Assembly: GCA_001304315.1 (NCBI GenBank)
Contig: LJUW01000023.1
Coordinates: forward strand, 1-32,579
Source of the DNA: a candidate division Zixibacteria bacterium SM23_73_2
GTDB taxonomy: Bacteria > Zixibacteria > MSB-5A5 > SM23-73-2
Direction of reading: 5' to 3'
Length of the DNA stretch: 32,579 nucleotides
Position numbers and translations under genes: made by a program. The notes beneath the pieces are model-generated. The model worked only from the letters and a program-made list of their open reading frames with translations. It ran no database searches and was not told the origin of the DNA. Positions 1 to 7,122 of this stretch are shown here, one piece after another. The stretch's first letter is position 1; every line of letters begins with the position of its first letter.

Positions 1-584
1 TACTCCTCAAAGACCAATCTGAATCTATCCCCATTCCTCACCTCGGTTAAAAAATCAATCTGCCAGGCGAATATATCCGCGAATTTCAAAATAAGCTCTG
101 GATCTCTACACTGCTCGATCATCGATTCCCATAAGGAACTTTTTACCTCTCCGCTCAAGCCTTTTATCACACAGGTCAGCTCGACCGGTCTTTTCTCGAT
201 AAAAAGCTCTCCATCTTTTTTTTCTATTAGGTATTTTTCCTCCATTCCTCTGAAGTATTCAAAACGAACCAAAGAGTCCGCTTCATCATAACAGAAGATG
301 AAAGAATCGCCCGGAACGCATTTTTTAGGATCGAATATCTCTTTTAATTTCTCAGATGTGGTGTGAACGAGATTTTGTGGTGCTTTACCTTTTAAAAGGG
401 AGAGGTAAAGAGACTGATCCTTTTCGATTTTTCCGCTTAAATAACAAACTGGCCTGGGAGGAATCTCTTCCGCAGTGACTTTATCCTCTTGCTTCTTGTA
501 GACATTTAACTTGAAAGATAAAAACAAAGCAAAGACTAAAAGGCAAGAATAAATTAATGGCTTGAATACGGATTGGAGTTTCAA
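1..584 (-). CDS. M23-type cell-wall metallopeptidase, N-terminal part (3' end off window)
   Basis: Reverse-strand reading from a TTG at 584 is open to the window edge (194 codons). The TTG follows GAGGAAAGA, a good ribosome-binding site. The protein starts with a basic stretch and one membrane segment (about residues 8-25), then a region ending in 'ADIFAWQIDFLTEVRNGDRF'. That string is typical of the domain that precedes the LytM/M23 zinc peptidase domain in MepM/OapA-like murein endopeptidases. The catalytic HxxxD and HxH motifs would lie beyond the window, so enzymatic activity is inferred from the family. It begins 13 bases after the Memo-AMMECR1 stop and probably shares its transcript. 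The expected role is cleavage of peptidoglycan peptide cross-links in the periplasm, anchored in the inner membrane. Confidence 0.72.
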   Translation of the reverse strand, partial: MKLQSVFKPLIYSCLLVFALFLSFKLNVYKKQEDKVTAEEIPPRPVCYLSGKIEKDQSLYLSLLKGKAPQNLVHTTSEKLKEIFDPKKCVPGDSFIFCYDEADSLVRFEYFRGMEEKYLIEKKDGELFIEKRPVELTCVIKGLSGEVKSSLWESMIEQCRDPELILKFADIFAWQIDFLTEVRNGDRFRLVFEE

Positions 585-597
585 CTCTTTCCTCGGC

Positions 598-2136
598 TTA
601 GAATATGTCTGCGGAGAAAACGTAGATTTCCGTTTGGTCATCCTTCCAGCAGTCGAATCCCATTCCAGCTTTGTGACAGGTCTGCTTTAAAAACGTCTCT
701 TTGTCCCATCCGTAATCGGTGGCCACCTGGGGAAGCAAAAGCCCGGAGTAGTATCCTCTTTTCATATAAAGGCCGTGTTTTCCCACCTCGATCTCCTCGA
801 TTTCTTTGATTTTTTTCAAAGGAGTTAAAACCGATATCTCGATCTCCAGATCCTCAAGCTCATCCTCGGTTACCGGAGGAAACCTGGGATCTTTTAAAGC
901 TGCTGCCTCAGCCATCTCCTGGATGGTTATAAAAAGAGGCTTTATCGCCTCGATGTACCCGATGCAGCCCCTTAAGTTTCCATGCTTCTCAATGGTGACA
1001 AAAGCACCTCTTTTTTCCTTCAAAACCTCAGAGTCGACTTTAAACTCAGGCAGAGGCTTTCCTTTTACCTTACAGTCAATGGTCTTTTCAGCGATATCCT
1101 TTAACACCATCTTTTCCTTCTCAGAAAGACCCGAATCAATCCCCACTTTCCCTTCTTCTACCTTTTTCTGTTTAGGTTTGTTCCCGGAATTGAAGAAGAC
1201 TGCTGACATATACCCAACCACACCAGAATGATCTCCAGTAACATCCCCTGAATTGGCATAGTTTAAGACCTTTGACCTATCCGCACCCAGAGCCTTTGAG
1301 GTAAGCATGACAGCTATCATGGGACCTCCTCCGCAGGCCTCACATTTTCCCACAGAGAGATCATCGAAAAGTCTTTCCGGATCAAATGCGGAGACATCCT
1401 CAATCACAGTATTATCCAGCTTGACCGCCTGATCGTAGGGATGGAAATGGGAAAGGTCGGAGCTGGCAAGGATAAGCGCATTCTTATCCTTCAAAGCTTC
1501 GGCTAAGGAGTTGGCTAAAGCCTCACAGGATTCCCAGTCCTGGTCTCCCATAACAATAGGAACCAGTTTGAAATCTCCCAAAACGATTTGCAAAAAGGGA
1601 AGCTGGACCTCAAGGGAATGCTCCTCCCTTGAGCCTCCAAGGGTATGACCTTTTTCAGACAAAGAGACATCCGAGTTTTTTTCTGCGATCTTTTTGGCTA
1701 AGGATTTGTCGACTTCGATCTTACCCAGAGGGGTCTGGTAAAATGCTCCATTGAAAACCGAGGAGCCGGAGAAGGGAAGGGTATGGCTGGGAGCTATAAC
1801 AACCACCACGTCGAAGTTCAAGCCTTCCAGAAGCTTATAGGCATAAGCTGCCACCTGGCCTGAGTAAACATATCCGGCATGGGGAGAGATCAAACCAACG
1901 ATTTCCCCTGATACCTCTTCTTTTTTTGCCCTGTTAAAAAATTCAGCGATCATCCGGGAAAGCTGAACCGGATCACCAGGATAAAATGCCCCGGCAACCG
2001 CAGGTTCTCTTGTTACCTCGGTCTGTTTGTTTCCTTTTGCCATCTTTTTTCCCTCCGCCTTGGATTGAGGAGATGATTGACACTCCATCGAAAAAAATAA
2101 AAGACAAACTAAAAATATTATAATTATTTTTCTCAT
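598..2136 (-). CDS. Exported Memo-AMMECR1 fusion (AmmeMemoRadiSam proteins B and A)
   Basis: 512 residues. Residues 1-19 form a signal peptide; Cys19 in 'FSMECQ' could be a lipid-modified cysteine, but the lipobox is poor. A linker is followed by a Memo domain (about 42-316) with the conserved metal-site-like residues His86 (SPHAGY), His118 (APSH) and Cys268 (EACGGGP). An AMMECR1 domain (about 336-510) follows, with LRGCIGYIE at 388. Memo is structurally related to class III extradiol dioxygenases. In bacteria the Memo and AMMECR1 parts often accompany a radical SAM partner, which is not in this window. The biochemical role is unsettled. The start at 2136 is fixed because an in-frame TAG lies directly upstream. 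An exact 18-bp duplication covers the ribosome-binding site and start. An export signal on this normally cytosolic pair is notable. Confidence 0.9.
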   Translation of the reverse strand: MRKIIIIFLVCLLFFSMECQSSPQSKAEGKKMAKGNKQTEVTREPAVAGAFYPGDPVQLSRMIAEFFNRAKKEEVSGEIVGLISPHAGYVYSGQVAAYAYKLLEGLNFDVVVVIAPSHTLPFSGSSVFNGAFYQTPLGKIEVDKSLAKKIAEKNSDVSLSEKGHTLGGSREEHSLEVQLPFLQIVLGDFKLVPIVMGDQDWESCEALANSLAEALKDKNALILASSDLSHFHPYDQAVKLDNTVIEDVSAFDPERLFDDLSVGKCEACGGGPMIAVMLTSKALGADRSKVLNYANSGDVTGDHSGVVGYMSAVFFNSGNKPKQKKVEEGKVGIDSGLSEKEKMVLKDIAEKTIDCKVKGKPLPEFKVDSEVLKEKRGAFVTIEKHGNLRGCIGYIEAIKPLFITIQEMAEAAALKDPRFPPVTEDELEDLEIEISVLTPLKKIKEIEEIEVGKHGLYMKRGYYSGLLLPQVATDYGWDKETFLKQTCHKAGMGFDCWKDDQTEIYVFSADIF

Positions 2137-2169
2137 CTATATCACCTTCTTCATCTATATCACCTTCTT
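2134..2169 (-). repeat. Tandem 18-bp duplication of ribosome-binding site plus start codon
   Basis: The unit AAGAAGGTGATATAGATG occurs twice in exact tandem (2169-2152 and 2151-2134, reverse strand). Each copy carries AAGAAGGTGA and an ATG. The second ATG starts the Memo-AMMECR1 gene. The first opens a five-codon reading frame MKKVI whose TAG directly abuts the real ATG. Confidence 0.95.
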
Positions 2170-2210
2170 CTATTAAATACGTTTTTAAAATATTCCCATC
2201 GGATGAAACG

Positions 2211-2265
2211 CCCAACAGATAAAACAGATTAATAATATATCCGTTTCATCCTTTCATCTGTTGGG
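2211..2265. repeat. ATCTGTTGGG inverted repeat, copy 1
   Basis: CCCAACAGAT (2211-2220) is mirrored by ATCTGTTGGG (2256-2265). Inside are an AAAACAGATTAAT stretch and a CCGTTTCATC stretch, both also found in copy 2. It lies between the end of radC and the start of the Memo gene. It has no T-tract, so it is not a classic terminator. Confidence 0.85.
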
Positions 2266-2312
2266 AGATTATCCTTTCATACTTTAAGATATCTTCCTTA
2301 ACATATTTCCAA

Positions 2313-2382
2313 ATATATTCCCAACAGATGAAACAGATTATTATGATTATCCGTTTCATCCATTCATCTGTTGGGAATATAT
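2313..2382. repeat. ATCTGTTGGG inverted repeat, copy 2 with 20-bp perfect arms
   Basis: ATATATTCCCAACAGATGAA (2313-2332) is the exact reverse complement of 2363-2382. The 30-base loop contains ACAGATTA and CCGTTTCATC as in copy 1. It begins nine bases beyond the radC stop, so it would form a long hairpin at the 3' end of the radC transcript. Confidence 0.9.
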
Positions 2383-2390
2383 ACCAACAT

Positions 2391-3089
2391 TTACAAAATC
2401 TCCATCATTCCTCTTTCCCTCAAGCTAACGTAACTACCCTCTCCTATTACCAGATGATCCAGAACATCTATCCCCATGATCTTTCCCACCTCCACAACCT
2501 GCTGGGTGAATCTTGTGTCATCACTGGAAGGCTCCGGATCTCCGGAAGGATGGTTGTGAGCTAAAACAATGGCTGCTGCTCCGTATTCAATTGCCGGTCG
2601 GAATATCTCCCGGGGGTGAACCACACTAAGATTTAAACTACCGATGGAAATCACCTCATCGTGAATCAGCTTATTTCTGGTATTAAGATAAAGCCCCCGG
2701 AAATTCTCCTTTTGAAGCTTTCTCATATCCGAAAGGTATTTGTAAACATCCTCAGGATCCTTAATGGTTGGAATCCTTCCTTTGTCTTCTAAGAAAAATC
2801 TTTTCCCCAACTCGAAAGTAGCCACTATCTGACAGGCTTTTACCTGGGGAATGCCCAGAGTCTGCATCAACCTACCCACGTTTTTCTCATAAGCGATGGC
2901 TTTTGAACCGTAATCCTTTATTATCATCCTGGAGAGCTCCAAAACGTTAAGCCCCTTATATCCGGTGTTTAAAATGATGGACAGAAGCTCATGGTTTTTC
3001 AGAATGTCGGGACCGTATTTGATGAGCTTCTCCCTCGGCTTTTTCTCTCCCTCAAGCTCCTTTAATCTTATTTGATAATTTTCTGGCAT
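2391..3089 (-). CDS. radC: RadC family JAB/MPN protein (UPF0758)
   Basis: 232 residues, normal for RadC. The N-terminal helix-hairpin-helix-like part (about 15-95) includes 'HELLSIILNTGYKGLNVLELS'. The C-terminal JAB domain carries the JAMM zinc motif HNHPSGDPEPSSDD, with His178, His180, Ser188 and Asp191. The name comes from an old link to recombination repair; the true substrate is unknown, and family members are often found near mobile or recombination loci. The start at 3089 follows AGAGGAAAT and a strong promoter 24 bases upstream. The gene lies immediately upstream of the Memo gene on the same strand, separated by two inverted repeats. Confidence 0.93.
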   Translation of the reverse strand: MPENYQIRLKELEGEKKPREKLIKYGPDILKNHELLSIILNTGYKGLNVLELSRMIIKDYGSKAIAYEKNVGRLMQTLGIPQVKACQIVATFELGKRFFLEDKGRIPTIKDPEDVYKYLSDMRKLQKENFRGLYLNTRNKLIHDEVISIGSLNLSVVHPREIFRPAIEYGAAAIVLAHNHPSGDPEPSSDDTRFTQQVVEVGKIMGIDVLDHLVIGEGSYVSLRERGMMEIL

Positions 3090-3112
3090 TAGTTCTAATT
3101 TCCTCTTTGTAA

Positions 3113-3141
3113 ATTATAAATTTAAATATTTTCAAAGTCAA
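3113..3141 (-). promoter_or_regulatory. Sigma-70-type promoter of radC
   Basis: Reverse strand TTGACT (3141-3136), 17-base spacer, TATAAT (3118-3113). The predicted start near 3106 gives a leader of about 17 bases containing GAGGA. Confidence 0.75.
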
Positions 3142-3162
3142 GAAATTTGAAAAATCTTTTAG

Positions 3163-3187
3163 ATGTAGAGGAGACCTTCAGGTCTTC
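3163..3187. repeat. Short hairpin repeat TGTAGAGGAGACC-TTCA-GGTCTTC
   Basis: GAGACC (3171-3176), TTCA, GGTCTT (3181-3186). The flank TGTAGAGGAGA and the TTCAGGTCT core match the hairpin at 21168-21191 almost exactly, so this is a dispersed copy. It lies between two divergent promoters. Confidence 0.75.
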
Positions 3188-3243
3188 AGATATTTTGAGA
3201 GGGAATAACTTTATTCATTTATAAATGAGCAATTGAATTAAAC

Positions 3244-3272
3244 TTGACATTTGAAAAGAAATGGGATAAAAT
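3244..3272 (+). promoter_or_regulatory. Promoter upstream of corA fragment 1 and the APC permease
   Basis: TTGACA (3244-3249), exactly 17 bases, TAAAAT (3267-3272). The same hexamers and spacing recur upstream of corA fragment 2. It is now the nearest visible promoter for the permease at 3581. Confidence 0.75.
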
Positions 3273-3332
3273 GAAACATAAATGTTGGATAATTAAAAGT
3301 TGATTTTATTTTTTAGGGTGAGGTGAATTATT

Positions 3333-3540
3333 ATGCCCAGATTCTTTAAAAAAGTATCAAAAAAAGCTGGCCTTTCACCGGGAGCTTTGGTTCACATCGG
3401 GAAGAAGAAGGTCGAAAAGACCAGGATCAGAATTATCGACTATGATGAATCTCAGTTTCAGGAAAAGGAGGCAAAAGAAATTGAGTAATGTTTTGCTTTT
3501 AAGGATAAACCGCTGCTTAGAGCAACCCAGATTATTAACA
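3333..3540 (+). pseudogene. corA: corA 5' fragment 1 (51-codon open remnant)
   Basis: An ATG at 3333, preceded by GAGGTGA, opens 51 codons ending at TAA 3486-3488. The product matches residues 1-51 of the intact CorA at 7123 with only four differences (I5F, L42F, V47A, V50I), and the DNA differs at few silent sites. The stop arises where intact corA has GAA (Glu52), by a single G-to-T change. Readable similarity continues out of frame-control to about 3540 ('CFxFKxKP') and then fades. The metal-channel part of CorA is absent. The remnant keeps a promoter and ribosome-binding site, so it may still be transcribed and translated as a short peptide upstream of the permease. Confidence 0.88.
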
Positions 3541-3580
3541 CTACCCTGCTAAAGTACTACACTCAAAAAGTAAGATTGGG

Positions 3581-5062
3581 ATGAGCATCAAAAGAACCAC
3601 TAAGGTTACTCTCAAAAGAGAACTAAGGCTTTTTGACGTAACCAATCTGGTCGTTGGTGCAATCATAGGGGCTGACATCTACGTGGCTGCAGCTTTAGGA
3701 TCTTCACTCATCGGTCCGGCTTCTCTGCTGGCCTGGGTTGCAGCAGGCTTGCTTGCCATCCTCATTGCACTCTGCTTTGCTTACAGTAGCACACTTACCC
3801 CCTCATTGGGCGGGCCGTATGCCTACGTCAAAGAGGCTGCAGGCAATCTACCAGGATTTATGGCAGGTTGGTCTCTGCTTTTGGCAGAATGGACTTCGCT
3901 TGCGGTATTTCCGGTGGCATTTGTTCGTTATTTTAGCTTCTACTTTCCTGATCTCGGCTTTTGGGAACAAACCCTTCTGAAAGCTGTCTTTATGTCAATT
4001 ATCTTTATCACAAACTTGATCGGGATCAGAGCTGCTGGTAAGACCAATGATGTTCTCACCATTGGCAAACTGGGACCTCTCTTCCTTTTCATGGTCTTCG
4101 GTCTGTTGTATATGGGAGTTCATTCCAAAGAATCGCTTTCTTTTTTCACTCCCTTTCTTCGTGGGAACTGGAGTGACTTCGGCAAGGTCACAGTATTAGT
4201 CTTTTGGGCTTATGCTGGTTTTGAACTTGCGACTATACCGGCTGACGAAATTGAAAATCCGAGGCGAACCATCCCCAGGGCTATCCTTGTGGGTATGTCC
4301 ATTGTGGTATGCTTTTATTTAGTCACCAACTTTGTTATAAATGGAGTGCTTTCTCAGGAAGTTCTCTCTCATTCGACCGCACCCCTGGCCACGGCTGGTG
4401 CCAAGGTGATGAGCCTGATCCCGCATTTTGGTTTAATTGGAGGAGTCCTGCTCTGGTTTGGAGCTCTAATCTCCATTACGGGAGCGGATGAATCTGGCAC
4501 CGTGGGTACCTCTCGATTAGCCTATGCTATGGCTGCTGATGGGCTTTTGCCCAAAGTGTTTTGCCGTCTTCATCCACACTTTCATACTCCCTATCTTAAT
4601 TTAGGGATTCTCTCCATCACAGCGTTTGTGGCCAGCACCATTGGAACTTTGACCCAGCTAATCAGCGCCTCCGTGTTTTTCTTATCCATTGCTTACCTAG
4701 ATACAACACTTTCTCTCTACGCTCTGGAGAAGAAATATCAAAAGATGGCTACGCAGCTCAGGCTTCGGCATATCATTCCAGGACTGGGTGCTCTTGCTTC
4801 CATTTTCATAATCACTCAGGTGGGATGGCATCAAATCCTGACGGGGATATTACTGCTCCTTACAGGAACTCTTATCTACTTTTTCTACGCACCCAAGCAG
4901 AGATTGCACTATGTGTACCAAGAACTCTTCAGCCGCGAGGCGGTTTTGAGAAGGACTTACAGACAAACGGAGAGATTTTTGGCTCACCCCCTGCACCACA
5001 TCAAGCGGATGATCCATAGGCGGAAGGGGATTCCCCCAGCGTGGCACGTAGAAGAGAAATAA
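3581..5062 (+). CDS. APC-superfamily amino acid permease
   Basis: 493 residues with about twelve hydrophobic segments, the usual size for the family. The first membrane helix carries the substrate-site signature 'NLVVGAIIGADIYVAAALG'. Helix 3 has 'GGPYAYVKEAAG', and the loop 'AYAGFELATIPADEIENPRRTIPRAI' is typical of APC transporters. The substrate cannot be read from sequence; amino acids or polyamines are likely. The C-terminal tail is short and basic. No clear ribosome-binding site precedes the ATG, and the start lies 92 bases after the stop of corA fragment 1, whose promoter may drive it. The codons just upstream give no better start. Confidence 0.9.
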   Translation: MSIKRTTKVTLKRELRLFDVTNLVVGAIIGADIYVAAALGSSLIGPASLLAWVAAGLLAILIALCFAYSSTLTPSLGGPYAYVKEAAGNLPGFMAGWSLLLAEWTSLAVFPVAFVRYFSFYFPDLGFWEQTLLKAVFMSIIFITNLIGIRAAGKTNDVLTIGKLGPLFLFMVFGLLYMGVHSKESLSFFTPFLRGNWSDFGKVTVLVFWAYAGFELATIPADEIENPRRTIPRAILVGMSIVVCFYLVTNFVINGVLSQEVLSHSTAPLATAGAKVMSLIPHFGLIGGVLLWFGALISITGADESGTVGTSRLAYAMAADGLLPKVFCRLHPHFHTPYLNLGILSITAFVASTIGTLTQLISASVFFLSIAYLDTTLSLYALEKKYQKMATQLRLRHIIPGLGALASIFIITQVGWHQILTGILLLLTGTLIYFFYAPKQRLHYVYQELFSREAVLRRTYRQTERFLAHPLHHIKRMIHRRKGIPPAWHVEEK

Positions 5063-5301
5063 CTCACAGCCAGCTCCCTCTCTAAGGATTCAAAGACGAC
5101 AGGATTCTGGACCTACTATGTCAATGGGCATTCGCTTCACCATTCATGTGGCACATAAGAGAGACAACAAGGCCACTGAAGATCTGAAATATGCAAAGGG
5201 GCCTTGCTGTATGATTTGTCAGCCTCAGATAGCAAAGCCACTGTGCGATCAACGGTATATCAGGGTGCTAACCGTGAATAGGTAGCTGAGAATTCTCCCT
5301 C

Positions 5302-5844
5302 TCACTTCTTCTCAGGCTCGATTGCTTTGCCCAACTTTGAGATTTCATTCCCTAACTCATTGATACCCTTACCAACCTCATCAGCAGACCAACCCATGCC
5401 TTCAATTAGCTTTCCTGAACCCTTCAGGTAATGGTGTTTGGCCAAGGCATGATCTGCTCGAGCAAAGGCATCTTTGAGCTGCTTCTCAGAGGCAACAGCC
5501 CCTTTTTCAACGTCTTCCGCCAGTTTTCCCAGTTCGTCTGCCGAAGCCTCCAGTGTCTTTTTCCCCTCCGTTGTCGAACGGCCGGCTTCAAGCTTCAGGA
5601 AGGCTGCGCCTTTACGGATTTCTGAGCCCGCTGCTTTGAAATCCTTCTTTAGAAAGAATTCGTGGGCTTTTTGAAAGTGAAACTCAGGTTCGTCCACCAA
5701 GACTATCCATATATCTTCTTCATAAAGAGTCCAATCCCCAGGTGGTTTTTGAGTAGATTGGGCTTTTGCACCTGCGGGGTAAAACCACAATATACCTATG
5801 ATAAACGCCAGAGCAGCTACAAGCAAAAAGTTTCTGTCACTCAT
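5302..5844 (-). CDS. Exported helical protein of unknown function
   Basis: 180 residues from the ATG at 5844, chosen because GGAGGTGAAAAG precedes it; an earlier in-frame start at 5892 has no such site. Residues 1-28 are a signal peptide with probable cleavage after 'AKA'. The mature part is almost entirely helical and charged, for example 'FHFQKAHEFFLKKDFKAAGSEIRKGAAFL' in pieces around residues 55-85. It also contains regularly spaced 'ADELGKLAEDVEKG' and 'INELGNEISKLGKAI' segments. This suggests a periplasmic helical-bundle or coiled-coil protein. I do not recognise the family. It is transcribed towards the permease and away from corA fragment 2. Confidence 0.75.
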   Translation of the reverse strand: MSDRNFLLVAALAFIIGILWFYPAGAKAQSTQKPPGDWTLYEEDIWIVLVDEPEFHFQKAHEFFLKKDFKAAGSEIRKGAAFLKLEAGRSTTEGKKTLEASADELGKLAEDVEKGAVASEKQLKDAFARADHALAKHHYLKGSGKLIEGMGWSADEVGKGINELGNEISKLGKAIEPEKK

Positions 5845-5918
5845 CTTTTCACCTCCTTTCTTCAAGATTTGGCAATTGCCTTCGCCTTCCAATTATCACT
5901 ATAGTTGAAGTCTCACCC

Positions 5919-5947
5919 TTGACATTTTCAAATTTTTGCATTAAAAT
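5919..5947 (+). promoter_or_regulatory. Promoter upstream of corA fragment 2 and the MscS-like gene
   Basis: TTGACA (5919-5924), 17 bases, TAAAAT (5942-5947). It is identical in hexamers and spacing to the promoter at 3244-3272, consistent with both having been copied together with a corA 5' end. Confidence 0.75.
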
Positions 5948-6029
5948 TATAATGATGAACGAAAATTTGTCAAGAAGTTTCTCATAGTTTGAAGTTATCT
6001 CCCATATTACCTTAAGGAGGTCAATTCTA

Positions 6030-6342
6030 ATGACCAGATTCATTAAAAAAGTGTCAAAAGAGACTGGGCTTTCGCAAGACACTCTGGTTCACATTGGAAA
6101 GAAAAAGACCGAAAGGTTAGAATCAGACTAATTGACTATGATGTAGCACAACTAAAAGAGAAGGAAGCAAAAACTATTGAGGAATGTTTTCATTTTAAGG
6201 AAAGGCCAACCGTAACATGGTTAATATAGGCAAGCTTCTCGACATCACAAATATGCAAAAGATCGAAAAACATTTTAACATACACTACATTGTTTTATAA
6301 GATATTGTTAATTCTGGATAGCACCCAAATATGGAGGATTAA
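6030..6342 (+). pseudogene. corA: corA 5' fragment 2 (frameshifted and stop-ridden)
   Basis: GGAGGTCAATTCTA precedes an ATG at 6030, almost the same leader as intact corA (GGAGGTTAATTCTA). 'MTRFIKKVSKETGLS...LVHIGKKKTER' matches the CorA N-terminus, then a frameshift near 6115 stops the first frame. A second frame continues 'RIRLIDYD...EECFHFKERPTVTW'. A third carries 'IEKHFNIHYIVL*DIVNSG*HPNMED', matching intact 'IEKIGKYFDVHPLVLEDIVNTGQRPKLED'. It therefore covers roughly the first 105 residues of CorA with at least two frame changes and two stops. It runs directly into the ribosome-binding site of the MscS-like gene. It is much more diverged than fragment 1, so it is an older remnant. Confidence 0.88.
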
Positions 6343-6344
6343 AA

Positions 6345-6866
6345 ATGGAAGGAATATTGAAAGAACTGCAAAATCTGACAAACGAAATAGCGGTCTTTGG
6401 ACCTCGAGCTGTTGTGGGTCTTTTTATTTTTTTATTCTTTTGGTTATTAAGCATAATTATTAAAACCATCATAATGGACACCGGCAGGAAATTTTCACCG
6501 GGGAGAAAACAAGTTTTCAATCTGATTGGAAAGCTGGTCAAAGGTATACTGTTAGTCTTGGCCGCTGTAATTGCACTCGGTAAGATGGGCATCAATGTCA
6601 CCGCCTTAGTGGCCGGCTTGGGACTCACCGGTTTCGCTTTGGGATTTGCTCTCAGGGACGTACTCTCTAATGTTCTTGCAGGTGCTCTTATCCTTATGTA
6701 TCGACCATTCCAGCTTAATGACCGTATCTCCGTGGCTGGTTTTGAGGGAAACGTGATCGATATCGATCTTCGATACACCACACTTCAGGCCGAGAATAAA
6801 AAAATACTCATTCCGAACTCTACTCTCTTCACTAATGCAGTTAGTGTTCTGAAAGTCGAAAACTGA
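6345..6866 (+). CDS. Minimal MscS-like mechanosensitive channel
   Basis: 173 residues. Two hydrophobic segments (about 20-40 and 65-85) are followed by the pore helix region 'VAGLGLTGFALGFALRDVLSNVLAGALIL', the small-residue-rich TM3 of MscS. The beginning of the beta domain follows ('RPFQLNDRISVAGFEGNVIDIDLRYTTL', 'ILIPNSTLFTNAV'). E. coli MscS has 286 residues; this protein stops soon after the beta domain and lacks the C-terminal alpha/beta cage. The family role is release of solutes on membrane tension. Whether this short form gates ions alone is unknown. The ATG is preceded by GGAG, which lies in the tail of corA fragment 2, so transcription probably starts at the captured corA promoter. 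Confidence 0.88.
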   Translation: MEGILKELQNLTNEIAVFGPRAVVGLFIFLFFWLLSIIIKTIIMDTGRKFSPGRKQVFNLIGKLVKGILLVLAAVIALGKMGINVTALVAGLGLTGFALGFALRDVLSNVLAGALILMYRPFQLNDRISVAGFEGNVIDIDLRYTTLQAENKKILIPNSTLFTNAVSVLKVEN

Positions 6867-7072
6867 CTTTACTTTTTGAAAAATAAAGGTATCTTTACTC
6901 TGGTATTTTGTAAAGTTCGAATCAGTCGGGTCTGTGAAATTTGACGATTATGTGGGATTACATCTTTTAACTCAAACTGAGCAAGATTTTTGAAAAAAAC
7001 CTTTATGTCACCAAAAAGAAATAAATCAGAACATATGCTCATTTTGGCTGGTTATTTTTCAATATAAGGGGG

Positions 7073-7100
7073 TTGATGTATAAATATTGTCTACTATATT
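7073..7100 (+). promoter_or_regulatory. Candidate promoter of intact corA
   Basis: TTGATG (7073-7078), 16 bases, TATATT (7095-7100). It differs from the TTGACA/TAAAAT promoters kept by the two fragments. It lies inside the extended reading frame from a TTG at 7087, which argues for the ATG at 7123 as the true start. Confidence 0.5.
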
Positions 7101-7122
7101 ATTTGAAGGGAGGTTAATTCTA

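Noticed and set aside
5063-5301. Possible small gene or stress-protein remnant after the permease (about 54 codons from 5118)
   Set aside because: No ribosome-binding site and no family match; the sequence does not align convincingly with a universal stress domain.
7087-7122. Extended start of intact CorA at a TTG (12 extra residues)
   Set aside because: The candidate promoter overlaps these codons, a strong ribosome-binding site precedes the ATG at 7123, and both fragments start at the equivalent methionine.
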